Source of the DNA: CAVVDY01 sp963815775
GTDB lineage: Bacteria; Acidobacteriota; Terriglobia; Terriglobales; Acidobacteriaceae
Assembly: GCA_963815775.1 (NCBI GenBank)
Contig: CAWFIB010000002.1
Coordinates: forward strand, 1-64,000
Reading direction: 5' to 3'
DNA length: 64,000 nt
Positions within the stretch are counted from its first letter, which is position 1. The number at the start of each line of letters is the position of its first letter. This document shows, one piece after another, positions 44,809-52,974 of this stretch. The translations under genes and the position numbers were made by a program. The notes below the pieces were generated by a model. That model saw only the letters and a list, made by a program, of their open reading frames with translations, made no database searches and was not told where the DNA came from.

Positions 44809-45012
44809 TCAGGCACTTGCTGGATCTACTCCGGCAATCGCCGTAATCTTCACCGCGACCAGCACCTCTAGCAAGGTGGCGGTGTTACGAACGCTTCCCG
44901 CGATCGTGGCGAGAGCTTCCGACACTAGAGGATGTTCTTCCGCCAGCACGTCAAGTCGGTCACTCACTCTGTAGAGTTTTTGGACTTCGTCCAAGATCGA
45001 ATTCTTATACAT
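44809..45012 (-). CDS. small helical hypothetical protein
   Basis: The 67-residue protein starts MYKNSILDEVQKLYRVSDRL and continues with SEALATIAGSVRNTATLLEV, then a hydrophobic end (LVAVKITAIAGV). It looks like a small helical bundle. No family is recognised. A motif I copy at 45052-45090 lies 40 bases upstream in the right orientation, which supports it as a real regulated gene. Confidence 0.6.
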   Translation of the reverse strand: MYKNSILDEVQKLYRVSDRLDVLAEEHPLVSEALATIAGSVRNTATLLEVLVAVKITAIAGVDPASA

Positions 45013-45051
45013 GGTGTTGCCCAGCTTCCTGAGAGTCTAAGGAGAGATAAC

Positions 45052-45090
45052 CTCAGGTGGGCTGACTTAGTTCAGGAGACCTGAAAGAGG
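45052..45090 (-). promoter_or_regulatory. motif I, copy B
   Basis: On the minus strand the order is CTTTCAGG, then TCCTGAAC, then TAAGTCAGCC, then ACCTGAGG. It matches the copies at 18275 and 18551, with a one-base spacing change relative to copy A. It faces the gene at 44809. Confidence 0.6.
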
Positions 45091-45183
45091 GTCCGCGGGC
45101 CTATCCGCCAGACGCGACCTTTTGGTTGCAAATAACGTGAATACCATCACGCAGCGTATTCACGCATTCATATTGCTATCGCG

Positions 45184-45264
45184 CTAGGCGCGCCAGCGAG
45201 AGTATCCCCAGCCTCCGCCGCCGAGCAACAACAGCACTACGAGAACAATCAATACGGTTACCAT
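45184..45264 (-). CDS. glycine-rich membrane microprotein, paralogue 2
   Basis: The 26-residue protein is MVTVLIVLVVLLLLGGGG followed by WGYSRWRA. GAGGTGCAAG precedes the ATG. It shares its plan with the microprotein at 44241. A motif II promoter candidate lies at 45335-45378, about 64 bases before the start codon from the expected transcription start. Function unknown. Confidence 0.65.
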   Translation of the reverse strand: MVTVLIVLVVLLLLGGGGWGYSRWRA

Positions 45265-45334
45265 CTTGCACCTCACTTGTGAAAGGGAGCTGGACGAGGC
45301 TCTGCAACGGCCGTCTTGCTTCTTCACTAAGAAC

Positions 45335-45378
45335 ATCATAGAAGTGGCTGAGAAGGGTGTCTGGTCACATTGGACCAC
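45335..45378 (-). promoter_or_regulatory. motif II promoter candidate
   Basis: On the minus strand GGTCCAATGTGACCAG is followed, 22 bases after GTGACC, by TATGAT. The core also holds a GGTC-N6-GACC dyad. The stretch 45265-45672 otherwise shows no gene. Confidence 0.5.
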
Positions 45379-45672
45379 CGTGAGTGCTCGAACGGTACCG
45401 CGTGCTACGCCGGCCCAACCCTCGAAGAATTCGTGCAGACAGACCAAGGGCGCACGACCTGCACGTCCAAGACGCAGTGGGGGAGTCTGGCGGCTGAGGG
45501 TGTGCTGATCGGAAGGATGACCCACTGCCGCAATAACGGCATCGAAGATGCTGGTAAGCAAAGGCTTAACTCAACTGTTGGGATGAGTGTGCAAGATTGA
45601 ACAGATGGGGTTAGACAAACGGGTTTTAGGGTGTACGATGTAAGAGTGTAGACGCCCCTAGGGAGGTGTGAA

Positions 45673-46464
45673 ATGAGTGTCAGGGGCATGCCCTCAGATA
45701 GCACTGGCCGATCAGCCAAGCGCGTTTCGTCGCCTAATGCAGCACCATCCGCAAAACCTGTAAAAGGCGCAATTGCAAAGCCCTTCCGGCTTCAAACCCC
45801 CTCGCAGCAACTAAGAAATGGAAACCGCGATTTTGATCCTGAGGCCTTCCTTACCCAGACCGGCGTCGGAAGGACGGTACTTAGCCTGAAAAAGGACGAA
45901 ACGGCCTTCGTACAAGGAGATCCTTCTGACGCGGTTTTTTACGTGCAGAAGGGCCGGTTGAGAGTAACTGTCACCTCCACCAACGGAAAAGAAGCGACGA
46001 TCGCCTTGGTAGGTGCCGGTGAATTCGTGGGCGAGAACTGCATGGTCTCGGCTCATCCTGTTCGGCTGTCGACGGCTACCGCGATGACCGACTGTGCACT
46101 GCTCAGGATTAGCAAGACGGAAATGGTCCGCGTACTTCACCAGGAACACGCGCTGTCGGATGTGTTCGTCTCATTTCTGCTGACCCGCAACGCTCGCATC
46201 CAGGCCGATCTGGTCGATCAGCTTTTTAACTCGAGCGAGAAGCGGCTTGCCAGAATTCTGTTACTGCTGGCGCAGTTCGGCAAGGAGAGCAAACCCGAGA
46301 CGGTGGTTCCTAAGGTCAGCCAGGAGGTACTGGCTGAAATGATTGGCACAACTCGATCCCGCGTGAGTTTTTTCATGAATCGCTTCAGGAAGCTAGGCTT
46401 CATCGAATACAACGGAGAGATTCGGATTCACAACACCCTCCTCAACATCTTTCTGCAGGAATAA
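45673..46464 (+). CDS. Crp/Fnr-family transcription regulator
   Basis: The 263-residue protein has a disordered N-terminus (to about 55), a cNMP-binding-type beta-barrel (FVQGDPSDAVFYVQKGRLRV; VGAGEFVGENCMVS), a long dimer helix (LFNSSEKRLARILLLLAQFG) and a winged helix (EVLAEMIGTTRSRVSFFMNR). No Fnr-type Cys cluster is visible. It resembles the acidobacterial Crp/Fnr branch lacking an obvious effector. GGGAGGTG precedes the ATG. It could control the motif II genes around it, which is inference. Confidence 0.93.
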   Translation: MSVRGMPSDSTGRSAKRVSSPNAAPSAKPVKGAIAKPFRLQTPSQQLRNGNRDFDPEAFLTQTGVGRTVLSLKKDETAFVQGDPSDAVFYVQKGRLRVTVTSTNGKEATIALVGAGEFVGENCMVSAHPVRLSTATAMTDCALLRISKTEMVRVLHQEHALSDVFVSFLLTRNARIQADLVDQLFNSSEKRLARILLLLAQFGKESKPETVVPKVSQEVLAEMIGTTRSRVSFFMNRFRKLGFIEYNGEIRIHNTLLNIFLQE

Positions 46465-46669
46465 CGGCGCGGCAGTTTTTCGGCGGACCACTTCGGCGTA
46501 AGGGACAAACGAACTTTTGCGGCCGGCGTCTACCGGAGAGAGCCCTCATCCAAGACTCGCTTAGCCGCTTGGTCATCTGTGCCCGAATCGGCTTCTGAGA
46601 AGAATCGATTCAGTTTATAGTTGCGCTTATTCTCATTTCGGCAACTGGAGCCTTGGTGGAGGTCGTGAG

Positions 46670-47284
46670 GTGAGGCTGGTAAAGCTCGGCGTGAAGCGCT
46701 TGTTTCAGGGAGTAGCGCTGGTCATCGTCTTGCCGGCGGCCGTCCTGGCCCTGTTTGGCCGCCTCAAGCCCCTGTACACCTTTTTTGCGCAGTTCTTCGC
46801 GCTGGGTCCTGGAATGCCTGGCAGTTACCTCCGGGCTGCGTATTACAAGTTGACGCTACGCGACTGCTCGATCGACGTCACGCTTTCGTTCGGTACCTAC
46901 TTCGTTGAGCCTGACACATCGGTTGGGCCGTTTGTCTCCATTGGCACCTATGGTGTGATCGGCCGCTCTGCTATCGGCCGTGGTTGCCAGATCGCCTCGC
47001 ATGTCCTCATTCCCAGCGGCCGCCGCCAGCATGTACGCAATCCCGATGGGAGCCTGAGCAACCTCGTCAAAGATCGTATCAAGATCGGGGCCGATTGCTG
47101 GATCGGTGACGCAGCCGTAGTGATGTCGGACCTGGGCGACGGCGCTACCGTAGGAGCGGGCTCCGTCGTTACCAAGCCGGTACCGCCGCACACCCTGGTA
47201 GTCGGCAATCCCGCGCGCCCGCTTCCAACAACCCCCGTCCAGGGCGACGGCGCACTCGAGGCTGTCATCCGCAACCGCTCGTGA
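46670..47284 (+). CDS. hexapeptide-repeat (LbetaH) acyltransferase
   Basis: The protein has 204 residues. An N-terminal membrane-like segment (VALVIVLPAAVLALFGRL) is followed by left-handed beta-helix repeats (SIGTYGVIGRSAIGRGCQIA; IKIGADCWIGDAAVVMSDLG) and the ending GAGSVVTKPVPPHTLVVGNP. The family O- or N-acetylates sugars. The start is a GTG after GGTGGAGG. Next to a GT21 and a SqdB-like gene it may modify a glycolipid or surface glycan; the substrate is unknown. Confidence 0.88.
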   Translation: MRLVKLGVKRLFQGVALVIVLPAAVLALFGRLKPLYTFFAQFFALGPGMPGSYLRAAYYKLTLRDCSIDVTLSFGTYFVEPDTSVGPFVSIGTYGVIGRSAIGRGCQIASHVLIPSGRRQHVRNPDGSLSNLVKDRIKIGADCWIGDAAVVMSDLGDGATVGAGSVVTKPVPPHTLVVGNPARPLPTTPVQGDGALEAVIRNRS

Positions 47285-47431
47285 GGCCGGCGCCCTCAAC
47301 GATCCAGTACTCGATTGCGACTTCGCCGTCTAAGCCTCGCGACTCGGTCCTTCCTTAGCAACATGATTGCCAATCGTCTACACTGTCGTTAGTCCCTGTA
47401 AATTCTGTAATTAAAATCCCACGAGGAGCCG

Positions 47432-48595
47432 ATGGGCTATCACATGACGAAGTATGCGCTGCTGGTGGTCGCCGGCGCACCTTTTGTCTATTACGTCCTG
47501 GCCCTATTCAGTTCGTGGCGCTATTTCCTTTCTCCTGAAAACGGCGTAAATGAGCACTCGGACTACACGCCACCGGTGAGCGTGATCAAGCCGCTGCGTG
47601 GGCTCGACCCAGACGCCTACGAAAACTTTGCCAGTTTCTGCCGCCAGGATTATCCCGACTACGAAATCCTGTTCTGCGTGGGCGACGAGTCAGACCCTGT
47701 CGTTCCCGTGATTGAACAGCTCAAGGCCGACTTCCCTGCCCGCAGCATACGGCTCTTGTACGGTTCCGGACGCGACGCTACCAACGACAAAGTTGCCAAG
47801 CTGGCGCGACTGACGCACGAAGCACGGCACGACGTGCTCGTCATCAACGACAGCGATGTGCGCGCCGAAGCCAGCTACTTGCGCAAGGTCGTCGCTCCGC
47901 TGGCCAATCCCAACGTAGGCGCAGTTACGTGCTTTTATGTGCCGACCCACGAGACTTCCGTGGTGCAGCGGCTTCAATCAGTGGGCATGCTCTCCGATTT
48001 CTATCCGGGAATACTGGTCGCGTGGCTGCTGGACGGCGTGAAGTTCGCTCTGGGCCCCACCATCGTCACCACGCGCCCGCGCCTGGAAGGATTCGGTGGC
48101 TTTGAAGCGATTGAGAATCGCCCGGGAGACGACCTGTTAGTTGGGCGGCTCATCGCCGATCAGGGATATGAAGTGAAGCTGCTTCGCTACTCGGTAAGTA
48201 CGGTGGCTGACTTCCACTCCATGCGCGATCTGCTGCTGAAGCGCCTGCGCTGGATGGTGGTGATGCGCCACATGCGCCCCTGGGGACACGTCGGACTGCT
48301 GTTCACCTTCGGCTTGCCTTGGGCGCTCATCGCAGCTCTGGTCAGCCGGTCGCAGGCGATTGGAATTGCCTACCTTGGCGGCTATCTCGCATTCAGGCTG
48401 GCGATGACATGGCTCATCGGGAGCTGGGGGCTGAAACAACGCTTCCACCTGCGGTATTTTCTGCTGATCCCGCTCTGGGACGCGCTCGCGGTAGGTATCT
48501 GGCTGAGGAGCTTCACCCGCAATACCATTAGCTGGCGCAATCACGAATACTACATACGCAACGGCGAGCTGGTGCCGGTGGGAACGGCGGAATAG
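47432..48595 (+). CDS. GT21-type glycosyltransferase (ceramide glucosyltransferase / HpnI-like)
   Basis: The 387-residue membrane glycosyltransferase has an N-terminal helix, a GT2-fold domain with PVSVIKPLRGLDPDAYENFA, NDSDVRAEASYLRKVV, GVKFALGPTIVTTRP and the RLRWMVVMR box (RxxRW). Two or three C-terminal helices follow. It resembles ceramide glucosyltransferases and hopanoid HpnI (N-acetylglucosamine transfer to bacteriohopanetetrol). The acceptor is a lipid, either hopanoid or sphingolipid. AGGAG precedes the ATG. No hpnJ/K genes are adjacent. Confidence 0.9.
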   Translation: MGYHMTKYALLVVAGAPFVYYVLALFSSWRYFLSPENGVNEHSDYTPPVSVIKPLRGLDPDAYENFASFCRQDYPDYEILFCVGDESDPVVPVIEQLKADFPARSIRLLYGSGRDATNDKVAKLARLTHEARHDVLVINDSDVRAEASYLRKVVAPLANPNVGAVTCFYVPTHETSVVQRLQSVGMLSDFYPGILVAWLLDGVKFALGPTIVTTRPRLEGFGGFEAIENRPGDDLLVGRLIADQGYEVKLLRYSVSTVADFHSMRDLLLKRLRWMVVMRHMRPWGHVGLLFTFGLPWALIAALVSRSQAIGIAYLGGYLAFRLAMTWLIGSWGLKQRFHLRYFLLIPLWDALAVGIWLRSFTRNTISWRNHEYYIRNGELVPVGTAE

Positions 48596-48729
48596 CGCAC
48601 GTAGTGCACACCTTCAGGTCGGCAGCAAGGCGCTCATAACAAAATTCGGGGCCATGGTCCGCCGCCAGGTGGACCATTATCCCCGAATAAATGAACGTGA
48701 ATCCTCAGGCGTCGCCGGAGCGCCGTACC

Positions 48730-49944
48730 CTACACCAGCGTCTTATCCAGCGCCGGGGCCTCGTCCGTCTTCGCAGCCTTCCGCTCGTTGCGTGTTTTGC
48801 GCCAGTTCACTCGCGGCTGGAACAACCCGGTATCAATGCGATGGCGATATCTCATCGCGATGTGAATCATTGAGTCAAGCAAGGTGTCGGACAGATTGTG
48901 GGGCTTCAGTCCGAGATCGACCAGACGTGAGTGCTTAGCGTTGTAGTAATGTTCCTCCGCTTCCACGCGGGGATCGGGCAGGTGATCGATCTCCACCTTC
49001 AGACCGATTTCGGCGCCGGCTTTCTGCACCATCTGCGCCAGCTCCAGCACGCTGAACTGCTCGGTGAACTGGTTGAAGACCCGGAACTCGCCTGGCTTGG
49101 CCGGATTCTGGCAGGCGATCTCGAGGCAACGCACCGTGTCCTGTATGTCGAGGAAGCCGCGCGTTTGTCCACCCTTGCCATAGACGGTTAGCGGATACCC
49201 GAGTGCCGCCTGCGAACAGAAGCGATTCAACACCGTACCGAAGACTTCGTCGTAGTCAAAGCGATTGACCAGCGCCTCATCCATCACGGTTTCGGGAGTC
49301 TCCGTCCCGTAGACCACGCCCTGATTGAGATCGGTGGCGCGCACGCCCCAGATCTTGCAGGCAAACGCAATGTTGTGGCTGTCGTGCACCTTGGAGAGGT
49401 GATAGAACGAACCGGGCTGCTTGGGGAATGGAAGCACATCACTGCGTCCGTTGTGCTCGATCTTGATGTAGCCCTCTTCGATGTCGATGTTCGGCGTGCC
49501 ATACTCGCCCATCGTGCCCAGCTTCACCAGGTGGCAGTCGGGCACGTGTTCGTGAATTGCATACAGAAGATTGAGAGTGCCTTCGACGTTGTTGAGCTGG
49601 GTGAACACCGCGTGCTGGCGGTCGATCATCGAGTAGGGCGCAGAGCGCTGCTCAGCGAAGTGAATGATGGCGTCGGGCTCGTAGGTGCGAACGAATTCGC
49701 TCAGAAACTCGTAATCGCAAATGTCGCCGACAAATGAGTCGATGGCCTTGCCGGTAAGCTGCTGCCACACGCTCAGGCGCTCCGACAGCGGACGAATCGG
49801 GGTCAGCGTCTGCGCTCCGAGTTCGTGGTCCCACATCCGTCGAATGAAGTTATCGACGATGGCCACCGAGTTCCCTCGGGCGGAAAGGTAAAGCGCCGTT
49901 GCCCAGCCACAGTAGCCGTCACCACCCAGTACGGCAATTCTCAT
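48730..49944 (-). CDS. sqdB: UDP-sulfoquinovose synthase-like epimerase
   Basis: The 404-residue protein matches plant SQD1/bacterial SqdB end to end: VLGGDGYCGWATALYLSARG (NAD-binding GxxGxxG-type), FAEQRSAPYSMIDRQ, KLGTMGEYGTPNIDIEEGYI and YHLSKVHDSHN with Y181 and K185 of the YxxxK motif. FRVFNQFTEQFSVLELAQMV follows. SqdB makes UDP-sulfoquinovose from UDP-glucose and sulfite. The SqdX glycosyltransferase of sulfolipid synthesis is not in the window, so the sugar may go to another glycan. It leads toward a radical SAM gene on the same strand. Confidence 0.95.
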   Translation of the reverse strand: MRIAVLGGDGYCGWATALYLSARGNSVAIVDNFIRRMWDHELGAQTLTPIRPLSERLSVWQQLTGKAIDSFVGDICDYEFLSEFVRTYEPDAIIHFAEQRSAPYSMIDRQHAVFTQLNNVEGTLNLLYAIHEHVPDCHLVKLGTMGEYGTPNIDIEEGYIKIEHNGRSDVLPFPKQPGSFYHLSKVHDSHNIAFACKIWGVRATDLNQGVVYGTETPETVMDEALVNRFDYDEVFGTVLNRFCSQAALGYPLTVYGKGGQTRGFLDIQDTVRCLEIACQNPAKPGEFRVFNQFTEQFSVLELAQMVQKAGAEIGLKVEIDHLPDPRVEAEEHYYNAKHSRLVDLGLKPHNLSDTLLDSMIHIAMRYRHRIDTGLFQPRVNWRKTRNERKAAKTDEAPALDKTLV

Positions 49945-49985
49945 GTTCTCTCCTCAGAACTTATTGGTGTCGCAAACTTATGATT

Positions 49986-51077
49986 TTACTTTGCCGCCGA
50001 AGCCGGTTCCGAAATGTGCGGTGCAGACCCGCTCGCAACCTTATTTCCCTGGGCTCCGTTGCCGTGCTTCCGGCTCCCCGTCAGCTGGCTCAGCTCAAAG
50101 AAAGCGCTGGAAACTCCGTGCTTCATGGCCAGCGACGATTCGACGCCGCAGGTACATCCCGGACATTCGCGCCGCATCATGGCCTCCGCCTGCCGAACAT
50201 AGGCTTCCGACGCCAGAACTGTGGCCAGCTTCTCGTGCAGAATGTTTCCTACCGGCGGCAGCGGATAGCAGCCGGTCAGCACGTCGCCATTCGATAACAC
50301 GAATACCTGCAGATACCCAAGCACGCATGGCGGCTCCACAAGCTCTTCGCGACTGTAATAGCGCGTGATGTAGTCGACTTCGTACTGCGGGCGGCGGCCC
50401 TGCAGGAATGTTCCTATCTGATGAACGTCGCTGCGCTCCGGCCACATCGAGTCAAGATCAGCGTCCTTGAGGAAGAACAGGCTCTGGCTCAGGATGTTGA
50501 ACTCCAGATGCGCGCCGACCTCGGCGGCCAGCTCGGCCAGCTCGTCCAACTCGCTTGCCGCCAGCTTGTTCAGGGTGACGGAAATCGCCAGCCGTTTACC
50601 TCTAAGCAGCGCGAGCCCTTCCATTCCCAGATCAAAGTAGCCGCGAATCCCGCGAATGACGTCGTTGGTCTGCTTTAGGCCGTCGATGGAAACTGCAACA
50701 TCGGTGATCGGCGAAGCGTTGACTTCCTTATGCAGCTTCTTCAACGCCAGGCCGTTGGTCTGAAGAATGATGCGATGGAGGCGTGACGCATTCGATTTGC
50801 CCAGCACCTCGAACAGGTCCTTACGCAGCAGCGGCTCGCCGCCCGTGAGGCGCAGCGAACGGATGCCGCAGGCATCGATCTCGTTGATCAGCTCAATTGC
50901 CCGCTCCGTGCTGATCCCGTCCTGCCAGCGCGTCTTCCAGTAATCGCAACTGATGCACTTGGCCTGGCAGTTCTCGGTCAGCTTGAGGTGTGCCGAGAGC
51001 GGACGAATTCTCGACGGCAGCAGCTTGGTCGAGACATTGGTTCCCATCCAGACACTGGGCAGGTAGGTTACAGACAT
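49986..51077 (-). CDS. radical SAM protein with SPASM-like end
   Basis: The 363-residue radical SAM enzyme has the CxxxCxxC cluster motif in TENCQAKCISCDYWKTRW (C37, C41, C44), GGEPLLRKDLFEVL and VAVSIDGLKQTNDVIRGIRG. A Cys-rich end (CPGCTCG, plus CVLG) suggests a SPASM-like auxiliary cluster. Such enzymes modify peptides, cofactors or sugars. It lies between sqdB and a GT39 gene on the same strand, so glycan or glycolipid modification is likely. The precise reaction cannot be read from sequence. Confidence 0.9.
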   Translation of the reverse strand: MSVTYLPSVWMGTNVSTKLLPSRIRPLSAHLKLTENCQAKCISCDYWKTRWQDGISTERAIELINEIDACGIRSLRLTGGEPLLRKDLFEVLGKSNASRLHRIILQTNGLALKKLHKEVNASPITDVAVSIDGLKQTNDVIRGIRGYFDLGMEGLALLRGKRLAISVTLNKLAASELDELAELAAEVGAHLEFNILSQSLFFLKDADLDSMWPERSDVHQIGTFLQGRRPQYEVDYITRYYSREELVEPPCVLGYLQVFVLSNGDVLTGCYPLPPVGNILHEKLATVLASEAYVRQAEAMMRRECPGCTCGVESSLAMKHGVSSAFFELSQLTGSRKHGNGAQGNKVASGSAPHISEPASAAK

Positions 51078-51135
51078 TCTTACTCGCTTTCCTCAGAAAC
51101 AGATCTGCGTATCCACAAGCCTCCCGGCGCGAACC

Positions 51136-52974
51136 TCAGCGGCCACCCGGCAGGCTCTGGTTTGTGACCAGCAGCTTTCCCCCACTATTAGCAAGGATAA
51201 CGATATTCTGCGAATCCACCAACCCCCGGAGATGGGACAGCTCCTCCTCCGGCAGGAACAGATACTGCCGCTGTGCCCTTCGCCAATGCTCTGCGAGTTG
51301 CGCATCATCAAGGAAAACATCCGGCGCCCCCGGCGCATAGGAGCCATAAATCAGGTTCATTTGCCGGCCATGCCACAGCAACCCGGGGCGGTCTGTGTAA
51401 AAGAAGACCGATGAGAACGGATAGTAATGGCCGTACGCGATGAGTTGCCCCGGGGGCGAGTGCTCCATCACGGCAGCTAATGGGTATGACGAGAGATAGG
51501 GATCGAACTGCACCATCGCCAGCCGCGCTGCCTGGTAGAACAGGACCATCATCACGACCGCCGACAGGAATGCCCGCTGCCGGTGCCATACCAGCATTCC
51601 AATTGCCCCGATGATGAACGCCGCTGCCGCCAGCATCAGGGGCAGCCGCATGTAGGCAAAAGACTGTAGCGTGAGGTCCTCTATGTGTCCCAGCGACAGC
51701 CTGTAGTTCGCCTGCCGGGTGACCGCCTGCGAGATGTCGCCAATCACCGGCACGTTGCGCACGGCAATCAGGATTCCAATACAGGCCGCTGCTGCTGCCG
51801 CACACAGCGCGCCAAGAAATCGCGTGCCGCGCTCTACCCACCGCCCACCCATCGCCATGGCCGAGCCCAACAGCAACGCCATCGCCGGATAAGCCGGCAT
51901 TGAGTAGTACTCCTGTGTGGTGGAGAAGGTGAAGAAGACGAGGATGAATCCCGCCCAGCACAGCGCCAGCAGGCGGGTGCGGCCGGCACGATCGACGGGC
52001 CGATACGACAGCTTGCACACCGCCGGAAAATACACGCTGAAGGGGAACAGCCACACCAGGTGAAACAGCCAGAAATACAACCGGGGGACTGTGCTGTAAT
52101 CACGCGGATAGCGCAGGTTCAGAAAGCGCAGAAGCTGTTCGTTGATGAAATAGAACCACAGGAAGCCGTGATACTCGCCCGGCCCGCTGTGCAGAGTAAA
52201 CGCAAAGTATGGCGGATTGCGCAGCGTCGCCAGTACATGCCACGGCGCGGCAATGGCAAGCGCAATCAGTGCTCCGGTGAATGGATGCAAGCGCTTCCAC
52301 GTCCGGGCTGAGAACAACTGCCTGGTCAGCGCCAGATACACCAAAGCCGCTCCGACGGGAAACACTACGGCAATCAGGCTCTTCAGCAGCAGGCCGACAC
52401 CCAGGCTGGCGGCCAGCACGTATGCCCAGGCGCGGGGATGACGTTCCTCCTCGTCGATCACTCGCAAGAACGCCCACATCGCCAGCGCGATGGTGAATGT
52501 CAGCATCACATCCGGGATCAGCACCCGGGTAAAGAGAAACAGGCCGACACAGATCGCAATCGTGAGCCCGGCGTAGAGTCCTGCTTTGCGGCCGAAGGCC
52601 CAGACCCCAAACGCCGCGGTCAGCCAGCACAGCGCAATGCACGCCAGCGCAATCGGAATTCTCGCTGCCCAGTCATGTACGCCGAAGACTTTGTAGGAGC
52701 CGGCGATCAGCCAATAGATAAGTGGGGCCTTCTCCAGGTAAGGCACGCCGTCGAGCCGCGCGGTGACGTAATCGCCGGAGGTGAGCATGTTGCGCGCGAT
52801 CTGCGCCTGGACAGCATCAACGTCATCCTGCAGATGGGGCGGGGAAATTATGCACGCGAGGTAGATAAGGGCCGAGCACAGAATGACGATCAGGTAGAGA
52901 TCGCGATTCCTTCGGGTTGCAGTTGTTGCCGGGTCGACGACGGAGTCGACTGTATGCGCCATTTCTTCATCCAT
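51136..52974 (-). CDS. GT39/ArnT-like membrane glycosyltransferase
   Basis: The 612-residue protein has about 11-12 membrane helices. The first periplasmic loop shows PHLQDDVDAVQAQIARNMLT with acidic residues as in ArnT/PMT enzymes, then LDGVPYLEKAPLIYWLIAGS. The rest is hydrophobic (FHLVWLFPFSVYFPAVCKL), with a C-terminal soluble domain. ArnT-type enzymes transfer a sugar from undecaprenyl phosphate to lipid A or protein. The start overlaps the asnB 3' end by 85 bases, so the two are coupled. Sugar and acceptor are unknown. Confidence 0.92.
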   Translation of the reverse strand: MDEEMAHTVDSVVDPATTATRRNRDLYLIVILCSALIYLACIISPPHLQDDVDAVQAQIARNMLTSGDYVTARLDGVPYLEKAPLIYWLIAGSYKVFGVHDWAARIPIALACIALCWLTAAFGVWAFGRKAGLYAGLTIAICVGLFLFTRVLIPDVMLTFTIALAMWAFLRVIDEEERHPRAWAYVLAASLGVGLLLKSLIAVVFPVGAALVYLALTRQLFSARTWKRLHPFTGALIALAIAAPWHVLATLRNPPYFAFTLHSGPGEYHGFLWFYFINEQLLRFLNLRYPRDYSTVPRLYFWLFHLVWLFPFSVYFPAVCKLSYRPVDRAGRTRLLALCWAGFILVFFTFSTTQEYYSMPAYPAMALLLGSAMAMGGRWVERGTRFLGALCAAAAAACIGILIAVRNVPVIGDISQAVTRQANYRLSLGHIEDLTLQSFAYMRLPLMLAAAAFIIGAIGMLVWHRQRAFLSAVVMMVLFYQAARLAMVQFDPYLSSYPLAAVMEHSPPGQLIAYGHYYPFSSVFFYTDRPGLLWHGRQMNLIYGSYAPGAPDVFLDDAQLAEHWRRAQRQYLFLPEEELSHLRGLVDSQNIVILANSGGKLLVTNQSLPGGR

